Below, piece after piece: positions 1-4,403 of a DNA stretch of 6,443 bases (positions within the stretch are counted from its first letter, which is position 1; each line of letters starts with the position of its first letter). Origin of the DNA: Bacteroidota bacterium (GTDB lineage: Bacteria; Bacteroidota; Bacteroidia; Bacteroidales; Prolixibacteraceae); assembly GCA_030695265.1 (NCBI GenBank), contig JAUYTA010000716.1, forward strand, positions 1 through 6,443. Direction: 5' to 3'. The position numbers were made by a program, and so were the translations under genes. The notes under the pieces are model-generated. The model made no database searches. It was not told where the DNA came from and saw nothing but the letters and a program-made list of their open reading frames with translations.

Positions 1-108
1 CAAATCAAAAAAGCCCTTATCACAGCAGCAGGCCCCGATCAGCGAAAGCTGGCCATGCAAACATTGGTCGATCGTGATGGTGAACAAGGACTGATGAATG
101 ATGAATGA
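1..108 (+). pseudogene. N-terminal stub of a sugar-phosphate nucleotidyltransferase, cut by the window start
   Basis: Frame 1 is open from the first base to a TGA at 106-108 (35 residues). It begins IKKALITAAG and continues PDQRKLAMQTLVDRDGE. This resembles the N-terminal nucleotide-binding loop of sugar-phosphate nucleotidyltransferases (UTP-glucose-1-phosphate uridylyltransferase-like, reading xKKAxITAAG), which make nucleotide sugars for surface polysaccharides. The start codon lies a few residues upstream of the window. The family is normally 250 or more residues, so only the first tenth is present. Homology appears to end near residue 28, where the sequence runs into a 7-bp tandem repeat that supplies the stop codon. 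I read it as a broken gene end left by a rearrangement. The family assignment rests on a short match. Confidence 0.45.
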
Positions 109-122
109 TGAATGATGAATGA
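92..122. repeat. 7-bp tandem repeat, four units of TGATGAA
   Basis: Four exact TGATGAA units (92-119) plus a partial fifth. The repeat sits where the nucleotidyltransferase stub ends and provides its stop codon. The 7-bp period is not a multiple of 3, so a change in copy number would shift the reading frame. It is probably a slippage scar. Confidence 0.8.
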
Positions 123-145
123 AAAAATCAGTGGTTTTCTGCTAT

Positions 146-189
146 ATCAGTGTTACCTGTACTGAGCTTGTCGAGTATTAGTGTTCAAA
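146..189. repeat. Intergenic GTGTT/ATCTGT-type repeat (family Z), interrupted by a TTCGACAAGC-type element
   Basis: ATCAGTGTTACCTGT followed later by AGTGTTCAAAT matches the family seen at 5575-5626 (ATCAGTGTTATCTGTGTT then GTGTTCAAA). Between the halves lies ACTGAGCTTGTCGAGTA (161-177), an inverted near-copy of 5528-5549. The rest of the 109-341 gap shows no convincing gene. Confidence 0.5.
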
Positions 190-219
190 TGAGTTCAAAA
201 AAGTTAGTTTGAATTTTAC

Positions 220-227
220 TATCTTTG
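220..227 (+). promoter_or_regulatory. Weak Bacteroidetes-type -7 box upstream of hicBA
   Basis: TATCTTTG fits TAnnTTTG, but no good -33 TTTG lies 19-21 bp upstream and the leader to the hicB start would be about 110 nt. It is the best candidate in this gap, but weak. Confidence 0.25.
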
Positions 228-341
228 AGAAAATATTTTAGCGATGAAATAGTCATGATCTGTTAATCGCCAACAGAAAACGGGAATAAAGTTTTGATCA
301 TGGCTATTCCATACGACAATTAAAAATCAAATTATTCACGT

Positions 342-566
342 ATGAAACAGATGGATTATACTGCAATTATCGAAAAAAGCGAAGATGGTTATTACGTGGG
401 TCAGGTTCAGGAAATGCCTGAAGCCATCGCTCAGGGAAAAACAATTGATGAATTGAAACAAAATCTTCTTGATGCTCTACAACTGGTAATTGATTATCAA
501 CGTGAACAAACAATTAACCAATATAAAGGTCGCAAAATTATTCGACGCAAACTTATCCTTTCCTGA
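342..566 (+). CDS. hicB: HicB-family antitoxin
   Basis: A 74-residue protein of the HicB type. The partial-RNase-H-like HicB fold is recognisable from about residue 5: YTAIIEKSEDGYYVGQVQEMP, broken here as YTAIIEKSEDGYYVG then QVQEMP, followed by AIAQGKTIDELKQNLLDAL. HicB proteins bind and neutralise the HicA mRNA interferase and often repress their own operon. This is a short member: after the core there is only a basic tail (KIIRRKLILS), with no obvious helix-turn-helix or ribbon-helix-helix domain, so DNA binding is uncertain. ATG at 342 is used; ATG at 351 (MDYTAII) is the other possible start. The stop TGA overlaps the hicA start by one base (TGATG), indicating translational coupling. 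The antitoxin-first order is the reverse of classical hicAB. The module appears complete. Confidence 0.85.
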   Translation: MKQMDYTAIIEKSEDGYYVGQVQEMPEAIAQGKTIDELKQNLLDALQLVIDYQREQTINQYKGRKIIRRKLILS

Positions 567-751
567 TGAAACGGAATGCTTTCATAAAGCACCTTAAGGA
601 AAATGGTTGCATTTTGGCACGTGAAGGTTCAAATCACAGTTTGTACAAAAATCCAATTAACGGGAAAAAATCTACCGTAGGACGTCATCCCGAATTATCA
701 AACCAAATGTGTAAAATTATTTGCAAACAACTCGAAATACCTTCTATTTGA
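566..751 (+). CDS. hicA: HicA-family mRNA interferase toxin
   Basis: A 61-residue protein with the compact double-stranded-RNA-binding-like fold of HicA toxins, which cleave mRNA and block growth when not bound by HicB. Visible landmarks are the N-terminal helix and glycine (FIKHLKENGCILAREGS), the catalytic-position histidine H24 in GSNHSLYKNP (matching the GSHH region of the family), the GRHPEL segment, and a closing helix ending in ICKQLEIP. The length is normal for HicA. The start is fixed by the one-base overlap with hicB. No frameshift or missing key residue is seen, so the toxin is probably functional and kept in check by the upstream antitoxin. No terminator is evident after it. Confidence 0.88.
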   Translation: MKRNAFIKHLKENGCILAREGSNHSLYKNPINGKKSTVGRHPELSNQMCKIICKQLEIPSI

Positions 752-847
752 TTTAATTTTCATCCGTAGTTATCACCGACAACTCTATGTCATAAGTGTT
801 CAAATAGGTTTGGTCTCAAAAAATATTTCAAAAACACCCCAACTGCC

Positions 848-938
848 CCGCTGGTCGGGATTTGCAATCCCGGCCTTATTATCCGGGATTTAAAATCCCC
901 AACGAAGGAGATGCAGATTACAAATCTGCACCAGCCGG
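848..938. repeat. 91-bp triple-hairpin (REP-like) element, copy 1
   Basis: Bounded by near-inverted ends CCGCTGG and CCAGCCGG. Inside lie three consecutive short palindromes: CGGGATTTGCAATCCCG, GGGATTTAAAATCCC and TGCAGATTACAAATCTGCA. Copy 2 at 1684-1774 is identical except for one base (GGGATTT against GGGACTT). The design resembles REP/BIME-type palindromic DNA mobilised in trans by REP-associated tyrosine transposases. No such transposase gene is in the window. With copy 2 it brackets the ParE-type TA module as direct repeats. Confidence 0.8.
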
Positions 939-1004
939 ATACACGGTAGCTGTGTCGGGCAGGTGTGGTCAAAGTTTTTCCTTTTGGATTTTGTTTTCAA
1001 AAAA

Positions 1005-1046
1005 TGTTTCTAAAATACTGCAATTGATTTTCAGAAAAAGATATGA
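1005..1046. repeat. X module, degenerate copy
   Basis: Shares the core CTGCAATTGATTTTCAG-AAAAGATATGA with the X modules at 2721-2760, 4404-4445 and 5421-5464 (their core: TTTTCAGGAAAAGA.GA-ACA). It is followed by a CCCGAA/TTCGGG hairpin, much as the copy at 5421 is followed by TCCCGAA/TTCGGGA. Confidence 0.45.
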
Positions 1047-1108
1047 CACACCTACCCGAAGCATTCGGGAAGAAAAGATTATAAGAAAAACATTTGAATT
1101 GCATCGAA

Positions 1109-1138
1109 TTTTGTGTCTAAAAAATATCACTACATTTG
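1109..1138 (+). promoter_or_regulatory. Candidate Bacteroidetes promoter for the first ParE-type module
   Basis: TACATTTG (1131-1138) matches TAnnTTTG. A TTTTG (1109-1113) sits 17 bp upstream, slightly short of the usual 19-21. Transcription would start near 1145, giving a leader of about 40 nt to the ATG at 1186. Confidence 0.35.
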
Positions 1139-1185
1139 TTGTAAGTAAATGTCTGTCATAAAAGTAAATTTCAGAATATCCTATT

Positions 1186-1353
1186 ATGAGAACAAAAGAA
1201 ACAAAAGAGACTAAAAATCTACAGACTCCTGGAGAACATTTACCAGATAAAGTATTGGCTAAGCTGGTTAAAGATGCAGAAAAGGGTCCATTTATAACAT
1301 TTGAAGAGCATCATAAAAAAATGGATAAATGGATACAAGCAAACTCAAAGTAG
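1186..1353 (+). CDS. Putative antitoxin of a RelE/ParE-type pair
   Basis: A 55-residue ORF in front of, and overlapping, a ParE-like toxin gene. I do not recognise a named family. Visible are a lysine/threonine-rich start (MRTKETKETKN), a LPDKVLAKLVKDAEKGPF segment, and a C-terminal helix with a tryptophan (MDKWIQANSK). The stretch KxAExGPFxT at about residues 29-38, followed by a tryptophan 11-13 residues later, also occurs in the antitoxin at 5788, where the downstream toxin is homologous too. I infer that this half wraps the toxin. The gene overlaps the toxin start by 25 nt, so the antitoxin C-terminus and toxin N-terminus are read from the same DNA in different frames. No DNA-binding motif is obvious, so autoregulation cannot be predicted. 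Confidence 0.65.
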   Translation: MRTKETKETKNLQTPGEHLPDKVLAKLVKDAEKGPFITFEEHHKKMDKWIQANSK

Positions 1354-1664
1354 TTGTATCTGAGCAATACTCTGATGATCTGAAAAATATCTTTCAATAT
1401 GGACTTGAGACCTTTGGTTATGCAGGTGCATATTCATTTTATGATAATATTGAAAGACTTGTAGCCAACCTTGAATCTGAGTATTTTATGTATCCGGAAT
1501 GCAGGTTTCTTGCTACAAAAAGCAAAATGTACCGAAATATAATATTGGAATCTTATCTGATCATCTATCGCATTGCTTCTGATCGAATAGAAGTTCTCCG
1601 GGTGTTCCATTCGAGTATTTGTACTACATCTCGAATTCGATCTATACGAAAAATTAAAATATAG
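1329..1664 (+). CDS. RelE/ParE-superfamily toxin, copy 1
   Basis: A 111-residue protein with the RelE/ParE layout: a first strand (KLKVVVSEQY), two helices (SDDLKNIFQYGLETFG; YSFYDNIERLVANL), then a beta-rich core with ECRFL (57-61), KMYRNIIL (66-73), SYLIIYRI (75-82) and IEVLRVFHS (87-95). The family includes ribosome-dependent mRNA interferases (RelE) and gyrase poisons (ParE); the sequence alone does not say which. The hairpin and sheet pattern (YRxIIxxSYLIIYRI, xxIEVLRxxHS) is shared closely with the toxin at 5943. The start ATG lies inside the antitoxin gene. The tail beyond about residue 97 is basic and unlike the paralogue. The gene looks intact and ends 20 bp before the second triple-hairpin element. 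Confidence 0.85.
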   Translation: MDTSKLKVVVSEQYSDDLKNIFQYGLETFGYAGAYSFYDNIERLVANLESEYFMYPECRFLATKSKMYRNIILESYLIIYRIASDRIEVLRVFHSSICTTSRIRSIRKIKI

Positions 1665-1683
1665 CTTCCACAAATGTCAACAT

Positions 1684-1774
1684 CCGCTGGTCGGGATTTG
1701 CAATCCCGGCCTTATTATCCGGGACTTAAAATCCCCAACGAAGGAGATGCAGATTACAAATCTGCACCAGCCGG
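1684..1774. repeat. 91-bp triple-hairpin (REP-like) element, copy 2
   Basis: Same orientation as copy 1 (848-938), differing at one of 91 positions. It ends CCAGCCGG at 1774, exactly where similarity to a minus-strand PIN toxin N-terminus has been lost, so it sits at a gene-disruption point. An ORF starting in its third hairpin and running to 1968 appears spurious. Confidence 0.8.
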
Positions 1775-1827
1775 GGAATGGGATTTTGATGGTAACCGTT
1801 GATGTTGGTATCGACAATAACCTTCAT
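1726..1827 (-). pseudogene. N-terminal stub of a PIN-domain (VapC-like) toxin, broken by the triple-hairpin element
   Basis: On the minus strand an ATG at 1827 reads MKVIVDTNI, the standard opening of PIN-domain ribonucleases, whose first catalytic aspartate is the D of DTN. After about 17 residues the frame runs into triple-hairpin copy 2 (1684-1774) and stops at 1726. PIN toxins are about 130-140 residues and need three or four acidic residues, so this cannot be functional. The start overlaps the stop of an upstream minus-strand frame as ATGA, the usual antitoxin-toxin junction, which strengthens the call. The match is short (nine residues), and residues 10-17 (NGYHQNPI) are not typical PIN, so part of the gene may have gone before the repeat arrived. 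Confidence 0.45.
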
Positions 1828-1907
1828 TTGAGAAATCTTTCACGATTCGCTTTATACCAATTTTTATTAATGTCGGAAGACAGTTTTTCGAGTAACCCCA
1901 AAGAAAA
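1824..1907 (-). pseudogene. Possible antitoxin C-terminal remnant upstream of the PIN stub
   Basis: The minus-strand frame after a TGA at 1908-1910 reads FSLGLLEKLSSDINKNW then YKANRERFLK and a stop at 1824-1826 that overlaps the PIN stub start as ATGA. The charged helical tail and tight coupling suit the end of an antitoxin gene. No start codon or N-terminal domain is visible and the family is not identified, so the call depends mostly on context. Confidence 0.3.
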
Positions 1908-1958
1908 TCATACAGCATCAATTATTGCCAAAATTAAACGCTTTACCTATCAAAGGAA

Positions 1959-2000
1959 ATTCGTGTAATTCGTATTAATCCGTGCAATTCGTATATTCAA
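1959..2000. repeat. Short iterated repeat (family Z): TTCGTGTAATTCGT type
   Basis: Iterations of a roughly 10-nt unit (TTCGTGTAA, TTCGTATTAA, TCCGTGCAA, TTCGTAT) ending in TTCAAAA. A near copy lies at 5386-5428 (TTCGTGCAATTCG twice) and a variant at 5575-5626. Each lies directly beside other repeat modules. Confidence 0.6.
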
Positions 2001-2036
2001 AAAAGTGGGAGCGCAACTTCGAGGTGAACCCCCACT
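1997..2036 (-). terminator. Rho-independent-type terminator on the minus strand (H2 hairpin, solo copy)
   Basis: AGTGGG (2004-2009) pairs with CCCACT (2031-2036) around an inner CTTCGAG loop. Read on the minus strand the hairpin is followed by six T residues (complement of A6 at 1999-2004). It lies about 10 nt past the stop codon of the minus-strand ORF at 2047. The same 33-bp hairpin recurs at 2862, 3693 and 5352 within the large repeats. Confidence 0.6.
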
Positions 2037-2046
2037 GATGATCGTA

Positions 2047-2292
2047 TTATTCCTCAGGCGTTTCATCGGTTTTCCTGCGGTTTCCTCCCGTGTCAACAAT
2101 GCTTAGGGCGCTCCAGTATTCGTTGTAAAAATCAGCATGGGTAAATTGATAAGGCATCAGCAAAACATCCATCTCGTCCTTTAACAAGGCATCAATGGTA
2201 ATAAAAGTATCGTTTATATTTCCGGTTGATACTTTTGATGTACCAGTTGCCAAAAGTTTTTGCGGAATACCGAATACGAACGTGTTTTGTTG
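2047..2292 (-). pseudogene. C-terminal fragment of an unrecognised minus-strand protein
   Basis: The frame is open from an upstream stop at about 2293 to a TAA at 2047 (81 residues). It starts QQNTFVFGIPQKLLATGTSK and ends ALSIVDTGGNRRKTDETPEE, with DALLKDEMDVLLMPYQF and ADFYNEYWSA between. The residue mix looks like real protein. There is no ATG near the beginning; a TTG at 2253 is the only likely start, so I read this as the tail of a longer gene whose 5' end has been lost. The terminator-like hairpin just after the stop supports genuine former expression on this strand. I do not recognise the family and assign no function. Confidence 0.4.
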
Positions 2293-2328
2293 TTAAGGTT
2301 GAAAATCATGCTTGTAACAGCATCAGGT

Positions 2329-2489
2329 AAAATTGAAATAATGAAAACTGACATTGAAGCAGTGAAAATGCTCTTGAATTTAGATCAAAGTGCATTGTAT
2401 TCTTGTAAATGCCTCCTGAATTTGTGTCAACATCCATTGCGACTGTGAAAATGTGCTTTGAATATTTGCCAACTGACATTGAGGCAGTT
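2329..2489. repeat. Degenerate tandem repeat, unit about 41-42 nt, three to four units
   Basis: Units at 2365-2406, 2407-2447 and 2448-2489 share the pattern AAAATGcncctTGAATTT...TcAA...CATTG...gTG; a weaker unit covers 2329-2364 (ending AACTGACATTGAAGCAGTG, close to AACTGACATTGAGGCAGTT at the end of the last unit). The unit is near 14 codons, and a plus-strand frame shows the echo as KCLLNLCQHPLRL then KCALNICQLTLRQ, but a stop codon separates them. It may be decayed repeat-protein DNA or a non-coding satellite. Confidence 0.5.
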
Positions 2490-2512
2490 TCACACCCTTT
2501 GTAAAAGCAAAT

Positions 2513-2602
2513 AGTAAGGGTTACACTTAAAGCGATGCCCTTCCCTTAGCCGACACAGATCAGCAAAGTGGGAACACGACTTCGGGTCGCACCATCAACA
2601 GT
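2513..2602. repeat. Degenerate H1-H2 double-hairpin repeat
   Basis: AGTAAGGGTTACACTTAAAG with GATGCCCTTCCCTTA (2513-2549) is a shortened H1 without its inner hairpin. AGTGGGAACACGACTTCGG (2567-2585) followed by GTCGCACC is a mutated H2. Order and orientation are the same as in the full copies, so this is probably an older copy. Confidence 0.55.
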
Positions 2603-2638
2603 GCAAAAGCCTAAATACGAAACAGCCATTGGGTGCGG

Positions 2639-2713
2639 CGATTTATAATCGTTTTCACTAAAAAGCGATTAAAAATCGCTTCACCTCCAGCCTTGCAACG
2701 ATTTATGTTGCAA
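2639..2713. repeat. Second type of triple-hairpin element
   Basis: Three consecutive palindromes: CGATTTATAATCG (2639-2651), AAGCGATTAAAAATCGCTT (2663-2681), and TTGCAAC/GTTGCAA with a 7-nt loop (2693-2713). The plan copies the 91-bp element (GATT...AATC cores, three hairpins in a row), but the sequence differs and only one copy is present. Together with the tandem repeats and the degenerate H1-H2 it accounts for most of the 2293-2720 gap, in which I see no gene. Confidence 0.55.
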
Positions 2714-2720
2714 AGAATAT

Positions 2721-2760
2721 TTCAAAGATATAATAGTTGTTTTTCAGGAAAAGAAGAACA
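2721..2760. repeat. X module preceding double-hairpin copy A
   Basis: TTCAAAGATATAATAG then TTGTTTTTCAGGAAAAG and AAGAACA. It matches 4404-4445 and 5421-5464. Here and at 4404 it leads directly into the Y segment (AAGGATGaGGTAGTTTTTGA) and then H1. Confidence 0.6.
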
Positions 2761-2894
2761 AAAAGGATGAGGTAGTTTTTGAATCGGAATAACCCCATTT
2801 AGTAAGGGTTTCACTTGAAACCTGTCCGCCCATTGGCGGATGAAGCCCTTACTAGCCAAAAAGTGGGAGCACGACTTCGAGTAGCACCCCCACT
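2761..2894. repeat. Composite repeat copy A: Y segment, H1 hairpin, H2 hairpin
   Basis: Y (2761-2800) is followed by H1 (2801-2853): AGTAAGGGTTTCA pairs with TGAAGCCCTTACT over 13 bp with one G-T pair, and TCCGCC-CATT-GGCGGA forms an inner hairpin, giving a branched structure. H2 (2862-2894): AGTGGG pairs with CCCACT around ACTTCGAGT. Near-identical to copy B (3591-3725). A minus-strand ORF here encodes only the repeat. Confidence 0.8.
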
Positions 2895-2913
2895 GAATAA
2901 AATTCTTAGTATT

Positions 2914-2946
2914 GGTAAGGATTACAATTAAAGTGAAGCCATTACT
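2914..2946. repeat. Degenerate H1-like repeat
   Basis: GGTAAGGATTACAATTAAAG then TGAAGCCATTACT keeps the two arms of H1 with several mismatches and no inner hairpin. It lies just before the mntA promoter. Confidence 0.35.
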
Positions 2947-2967
2947 ATCCAAATTGAATAAGGATGA

Positions 2968-3000
2968 TATTGTATCGAAACAAAGGAATGACTAACTTTG
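2968..3000 (+). promoter_or_regulatory. Bacteroidetes-type promoter of mntA
   Basis: TATTG (2968-2972) and TAACTTTG (2993-3000) are separated by 20 bp, close to the consensus TTTG-N19-21-TAnnTTTG. The expected start near 3006 leaves a leader of only about 12 nt before the ATG at 3018. Confidence 0.6.
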
Positions 3001-3017
3001 AATGACTTAAAAGAAAT

Positions 3018-3341
3018 ATGATGGAATCGAAATTACTGGCAAAAGAGATAAAACAGCATCTGAATAAACACTTAAACAATATTGTGTCGGATGTTGTAAT
3101 TTTTGGTTCAAGAGCGAAAGACACGGCTAATGAATACTCCGACTATGATGTTTTAATTATTCTTAACACAGAATATAACCAGAAGACAAAAAAAATAATC
3201 AACGATTTATGCTACGATTTTGATCTGGATTACGATATTTTTCTTGATACCCAGATCATTTCCATTGCTGAATTAAAAAATAGTATTCGCGGAAAACACC
3301 CAGTATTTAAAACCGCAATTAAGGAGGGATTACACGCATGA
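3018..3341 (+). CDS. mntA: MNT-domain nucleotidyltransferase antitoxin (MntA-like)
   Basis: A 107-residue minimal nucleotidyltransferase. The signature GSRAKDTANEYSDYDV spans residues 30-45, with G30-S31 and the metal-binding aspartates D42 and D44; D73 in LDYDIFL is the likely third carboxylate. In HEPN/MNT (type VII) systems the MNT protein transfers AMP to tyrosines of the HEPN ribonuclease HepT and so inactivates it. Length and motif are normal and the gene seems intact. ATG 3018 and ATG 3021 are both possible starts. The stop overlaps the following ATG as ATGA, the normal arrangement for mntA-hepT, but the partner toxin is broken here, leaving this enzyme without a full-length target within the window. 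Confidence 0.85.
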   Translation: MMESKLLAKEIKQHLNKHLNNIVSDVVIFGSRAKDTANEYSDYDVLIILNTEYNQKTKKIINDLCYDFDLDYDIFLDTQIISIAELKNSIRGKHPVFKTAIKEGLHA

Positions 3342-3578
3342 TGTTGACTCCAATCATCCAAACATTTTCAATTGATGGGTTGGTTTAATCAAAATTTCGT
3401 AAAACCCGGTCTGATAGAAATTAAATACGGTAAAATTTTAAGAGAAGCATTTAAGAATAGAAGCGATGGCGATTATGCCCCTTTTATCCTCTTTGAAAAG
3501 GATGATGTTTTGGATATGCAATCTGATATGATCGATTTTATTGAAAGAATAAAATCATTTCTATCAAATCCAAAATAA
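3338..3578 (+). pseudogene. hepT: HEPN-domain toxin (HepT-like) with an internal deletion and frameshift
   Basis: The native start is visible: ATG at 3338, overlapping the mntA stop, reads MMLTP and then goes out of frame to a stop at 3388. In a second frame, open from 3348 to 3578, the C-terminal part of a HEPN protein is clear: SSKHFQLMGWFNQNFVKPG, then IKYGKILREAFKNR, SDGDYAPF and IDFIERIKSFL. HEPN toxins of this type are about 125-140 residues, so roughly the first half, which carries the AYYA-type helix region, has been removed along with the frame. The longest in-frame product would start at TTG 3372 or ATG 3375 (67-68 residues) and lacks half the fold. I judge it inactive as an RNase; a residual peptide that binds MntA cannot be excluded. 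Confidence 0.75.
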
Positions 3579-3590
3579 TTAAAAGATACT

Positions 3591-3725
3591 AAAAAGGATG
3601 AGGTAATTTTTGAATCAGAATAACCCCATTTAGTAAGGGTTTCACTTGAAACCTGTCCGCCCATTGGCGGATGAAGCCCTTACTTGCCAAAAAGTGGGAG
3701 CGCAACTTCGAGTCGCACCCCCACT
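3591..3725. repeat. Composite repeat copy B: Y segment, H1 hairpin, H2 hairpin
   Basis: Y (3591-3631), H1 (3632-3684) and H2 (3693-3725). Same order, orientation and spacing as copy A and nearly the same sequence; the main differences cluster at the 4-5 bases just 5' of ACTTCGAGT in H2 (GCGCA here, GCACG in A, GCTCT in D). It starts 13 bp after the hepT remnant. Confidence 0.8.
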
Positions 3726-3736
3726 GAATAAAACAA

Positions 3737-3883
3737 ATGACGAAAGAACGAGGGGGAAGAAAATTCAAAGTCACAATGGGGCACTATAAAAAAATGACAA
3801 ACTCATTATTAGTAATTTTAACTTCTGATTTATTACTTTTGTTATTGGGAATTAAAAATTTAATCGCTCTGAAAAATGAATAA
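3737..3883 (+). CDS. Possible small single-pass membrane protein (48 aa), doubtful
   Basis: An ATG frame of 48 residues: a basic N-terminus (MTKERGGRKFKVTMGHYKKM) followed by a strongly hydrophobic run (LLVILTSDLLLLLLG) and NLIALKNE. It starts 12 bp after repeat copy B and ends overlapping the first 8 nt of the vapB-like gene. A basic head plus one hydrophobic segment resembles small membrane-active peptides. However, the DNA is very AT-rich, the promoter-like box of the next gene lies inside it, and chance AT-rich DNA also encodes leucine and isoleucine runs. I would not assert that it is translated. Confidence 0.2.
   Translation: MTKERGGRKFKVTMGHYKKMTNSLLVILTSDLLLLLLGIKNLIALKNE
3834..3841 (+). 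promoter_or_regulatory. Candidate -7 box for the vapB-like gene
   Basis: TACTTTTG fits TAnnTTTG and would place the transcription start about 28 nt before the ATG at 3876. No clear -33 element is seen. Confidence 0.3.
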
Positions 3884-4133
3884 AATGGATACAATAACAA
3901 TAAAAATTGAAGGTCGCGAAAATGTTTCCTTCTTTATTAGCCTTCTTGAAAAATTCAATTTTATAAAAGGAATAACGGTCAATAGGAAAAAGGCTTTGCA
4001 AAATAAAAACGTCGAAGATGCTCCGATCGAATGGGCTGAAAAGCATCCTTCAATTGATGATTTTACAGGAATCTGGAGTGATCATTCCATTACACTCAAT
4101 GATATCCGCACCAAAGGATGGAAAAGGAATTAA
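3876..4133 (+). CDS. VapB-like antitoxin of a PIN-domain toxin
   Basis: An 85-residue protein opening MNKMDTITIKIEGRENV, with a beta-strand then helix (FFISLLEKFNFIKGITV) and a tail DFTGIWSDHSITLNDIRTKG then WKRN. The C-terminal pattern (DFxGIWxDxxITLxxIRxKxWKR) is that of Bacteroidetes antitoxins that precede VapC/PIN toxins; the tail blocks the toxin active site in such systems. The identity is confirmed by context: a PIN-toxin C-terminus begins directly after the stop. ATG 3876 is chosen; ATG 3885 (MDTITIKI) is nearly as good. The N-terminal half is not a recognisable ribbon-helix-helix or AbrB domain. The gene seems complete although its toxin is not. Confidence 0.7.
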   Translation: MNKMDTITIKIEGRENVSFFISLLEKFNFIKGITVNRKKALQNKNVEDAPIEWAEKHPSIDDFTGIWSDHSITLNDIRTKGWKRN

Positions 4134-4313
4134 TACTCTGTGTTAATCGAGCAATTCAGATTAAGCCATGGATTGCTCATACCCGATGCTATAATTGCAG
4201 CAACAGCCATTACTTTCAAACTAAAACTTTTCTCGTACAATCTAAAAGACTTTAAGTTCATTCCGGGTATTCAATTATACCAATACGATGATTCAAATCA
4301 TCCTATTGATTGA
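4134..4313 (+). pseudogene. vapC: C-terminal remnant of a PIN-domain (VapC-like) toxin
   Basis: Immediately after the antitoxin stop, in the same frame, 59 residues read YSVLIEQFRLSHG, LLIPDAIIAATAI, KLKLFSYNLKDFKFIPGI and QLYQYDD. The PDAIIAATA helix with its catalytic-position aspartate and the NxxDFxxIPG closing strand are diagnostic of VapC ribonucleases. The first 70-80 residues, including the DTN aspartate and the conserved glutamate, are missing, and there is no ATG at the junction (only an in-frame GTG at 4140). The toxin therefore cannot cut RNA. The normal gene would follow the antitoxin at this very spot, so a simple internal deletion removed its 5' half and left the antitoxin intact. 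Confidence 0.8.
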
Positions 4314-4403
4314 AAAAATACAGTAAAATCCATTACTCCGCGAAGCCCTCAAAATACTGTACTTTGGTGATAAATTTTGGATAGATTTTGCTGACAAAAA
4401 TAT

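Larger units (their letters stand above)
752..1185. other. 434-bp gene-free gap filled with repeats and hairpins
   Basis: No credible gene is seen on either strand. The gap contains a GTGTTCAAAT motif (797-806) like that at 181-190, the first 91-bp triple-hairpin element (848-938), a degenerate X module (1005-1046), a CCCGAA-GCA-TTCGGG hairpin (1055-1069) and a promoter-like box before the next gene. Open frames crossing the hairpin element encode only its palindromes. Confidence 0.6.

Noticed and set aside
790..972. 60-aa minus-strand ORF over the same element
   Set aside because: A reading of the hairpin repeat on the opposite strand, with no independent support.
862..1161. 99-aa plus-strand ORF through the first triple-hairpin element
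   Set aside because: Its first third is only the translated palindromes (the same peptide would come from copy 2), the remainder has no protein-like pattern, and it runs through the promoter region of the next gene.
1434..1673. 79-aa minus-strand ORF
   Set aside because: It is antisense to the ParE-type toxin, whose family motifs are clear.
1747..1968. 73-aa plus-strand ORF starting in the second triple-hairpin element
   Set aside because: Its start lies in the mobile repeat, and the minus strand of the same DNA shows a better-supported PIN toxin/antitoxin remnant.
2260..2448. 62-aa plus-strand ORF
   Set aside because: It coincides with the degenerate tandem repeat and overlaps the minus-strand fragment; no family resemblance. 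Kept only as a repeat.
2329..2489. CRISPR array
   Set aside because: The units are degenerate throughout with no constant repeat plus variable spacer pattern, and no cas gene is nearby.
2722..3774. Minus-strand ORFs at 2722-2952 and 3589-3774 with nearly the same peptide
   Set aside because: They are translations of repeat copies A and B. Similarity between them reflects the DNA repeat, not a gene family, even if such peptides are deposited as hypothetical proteins.
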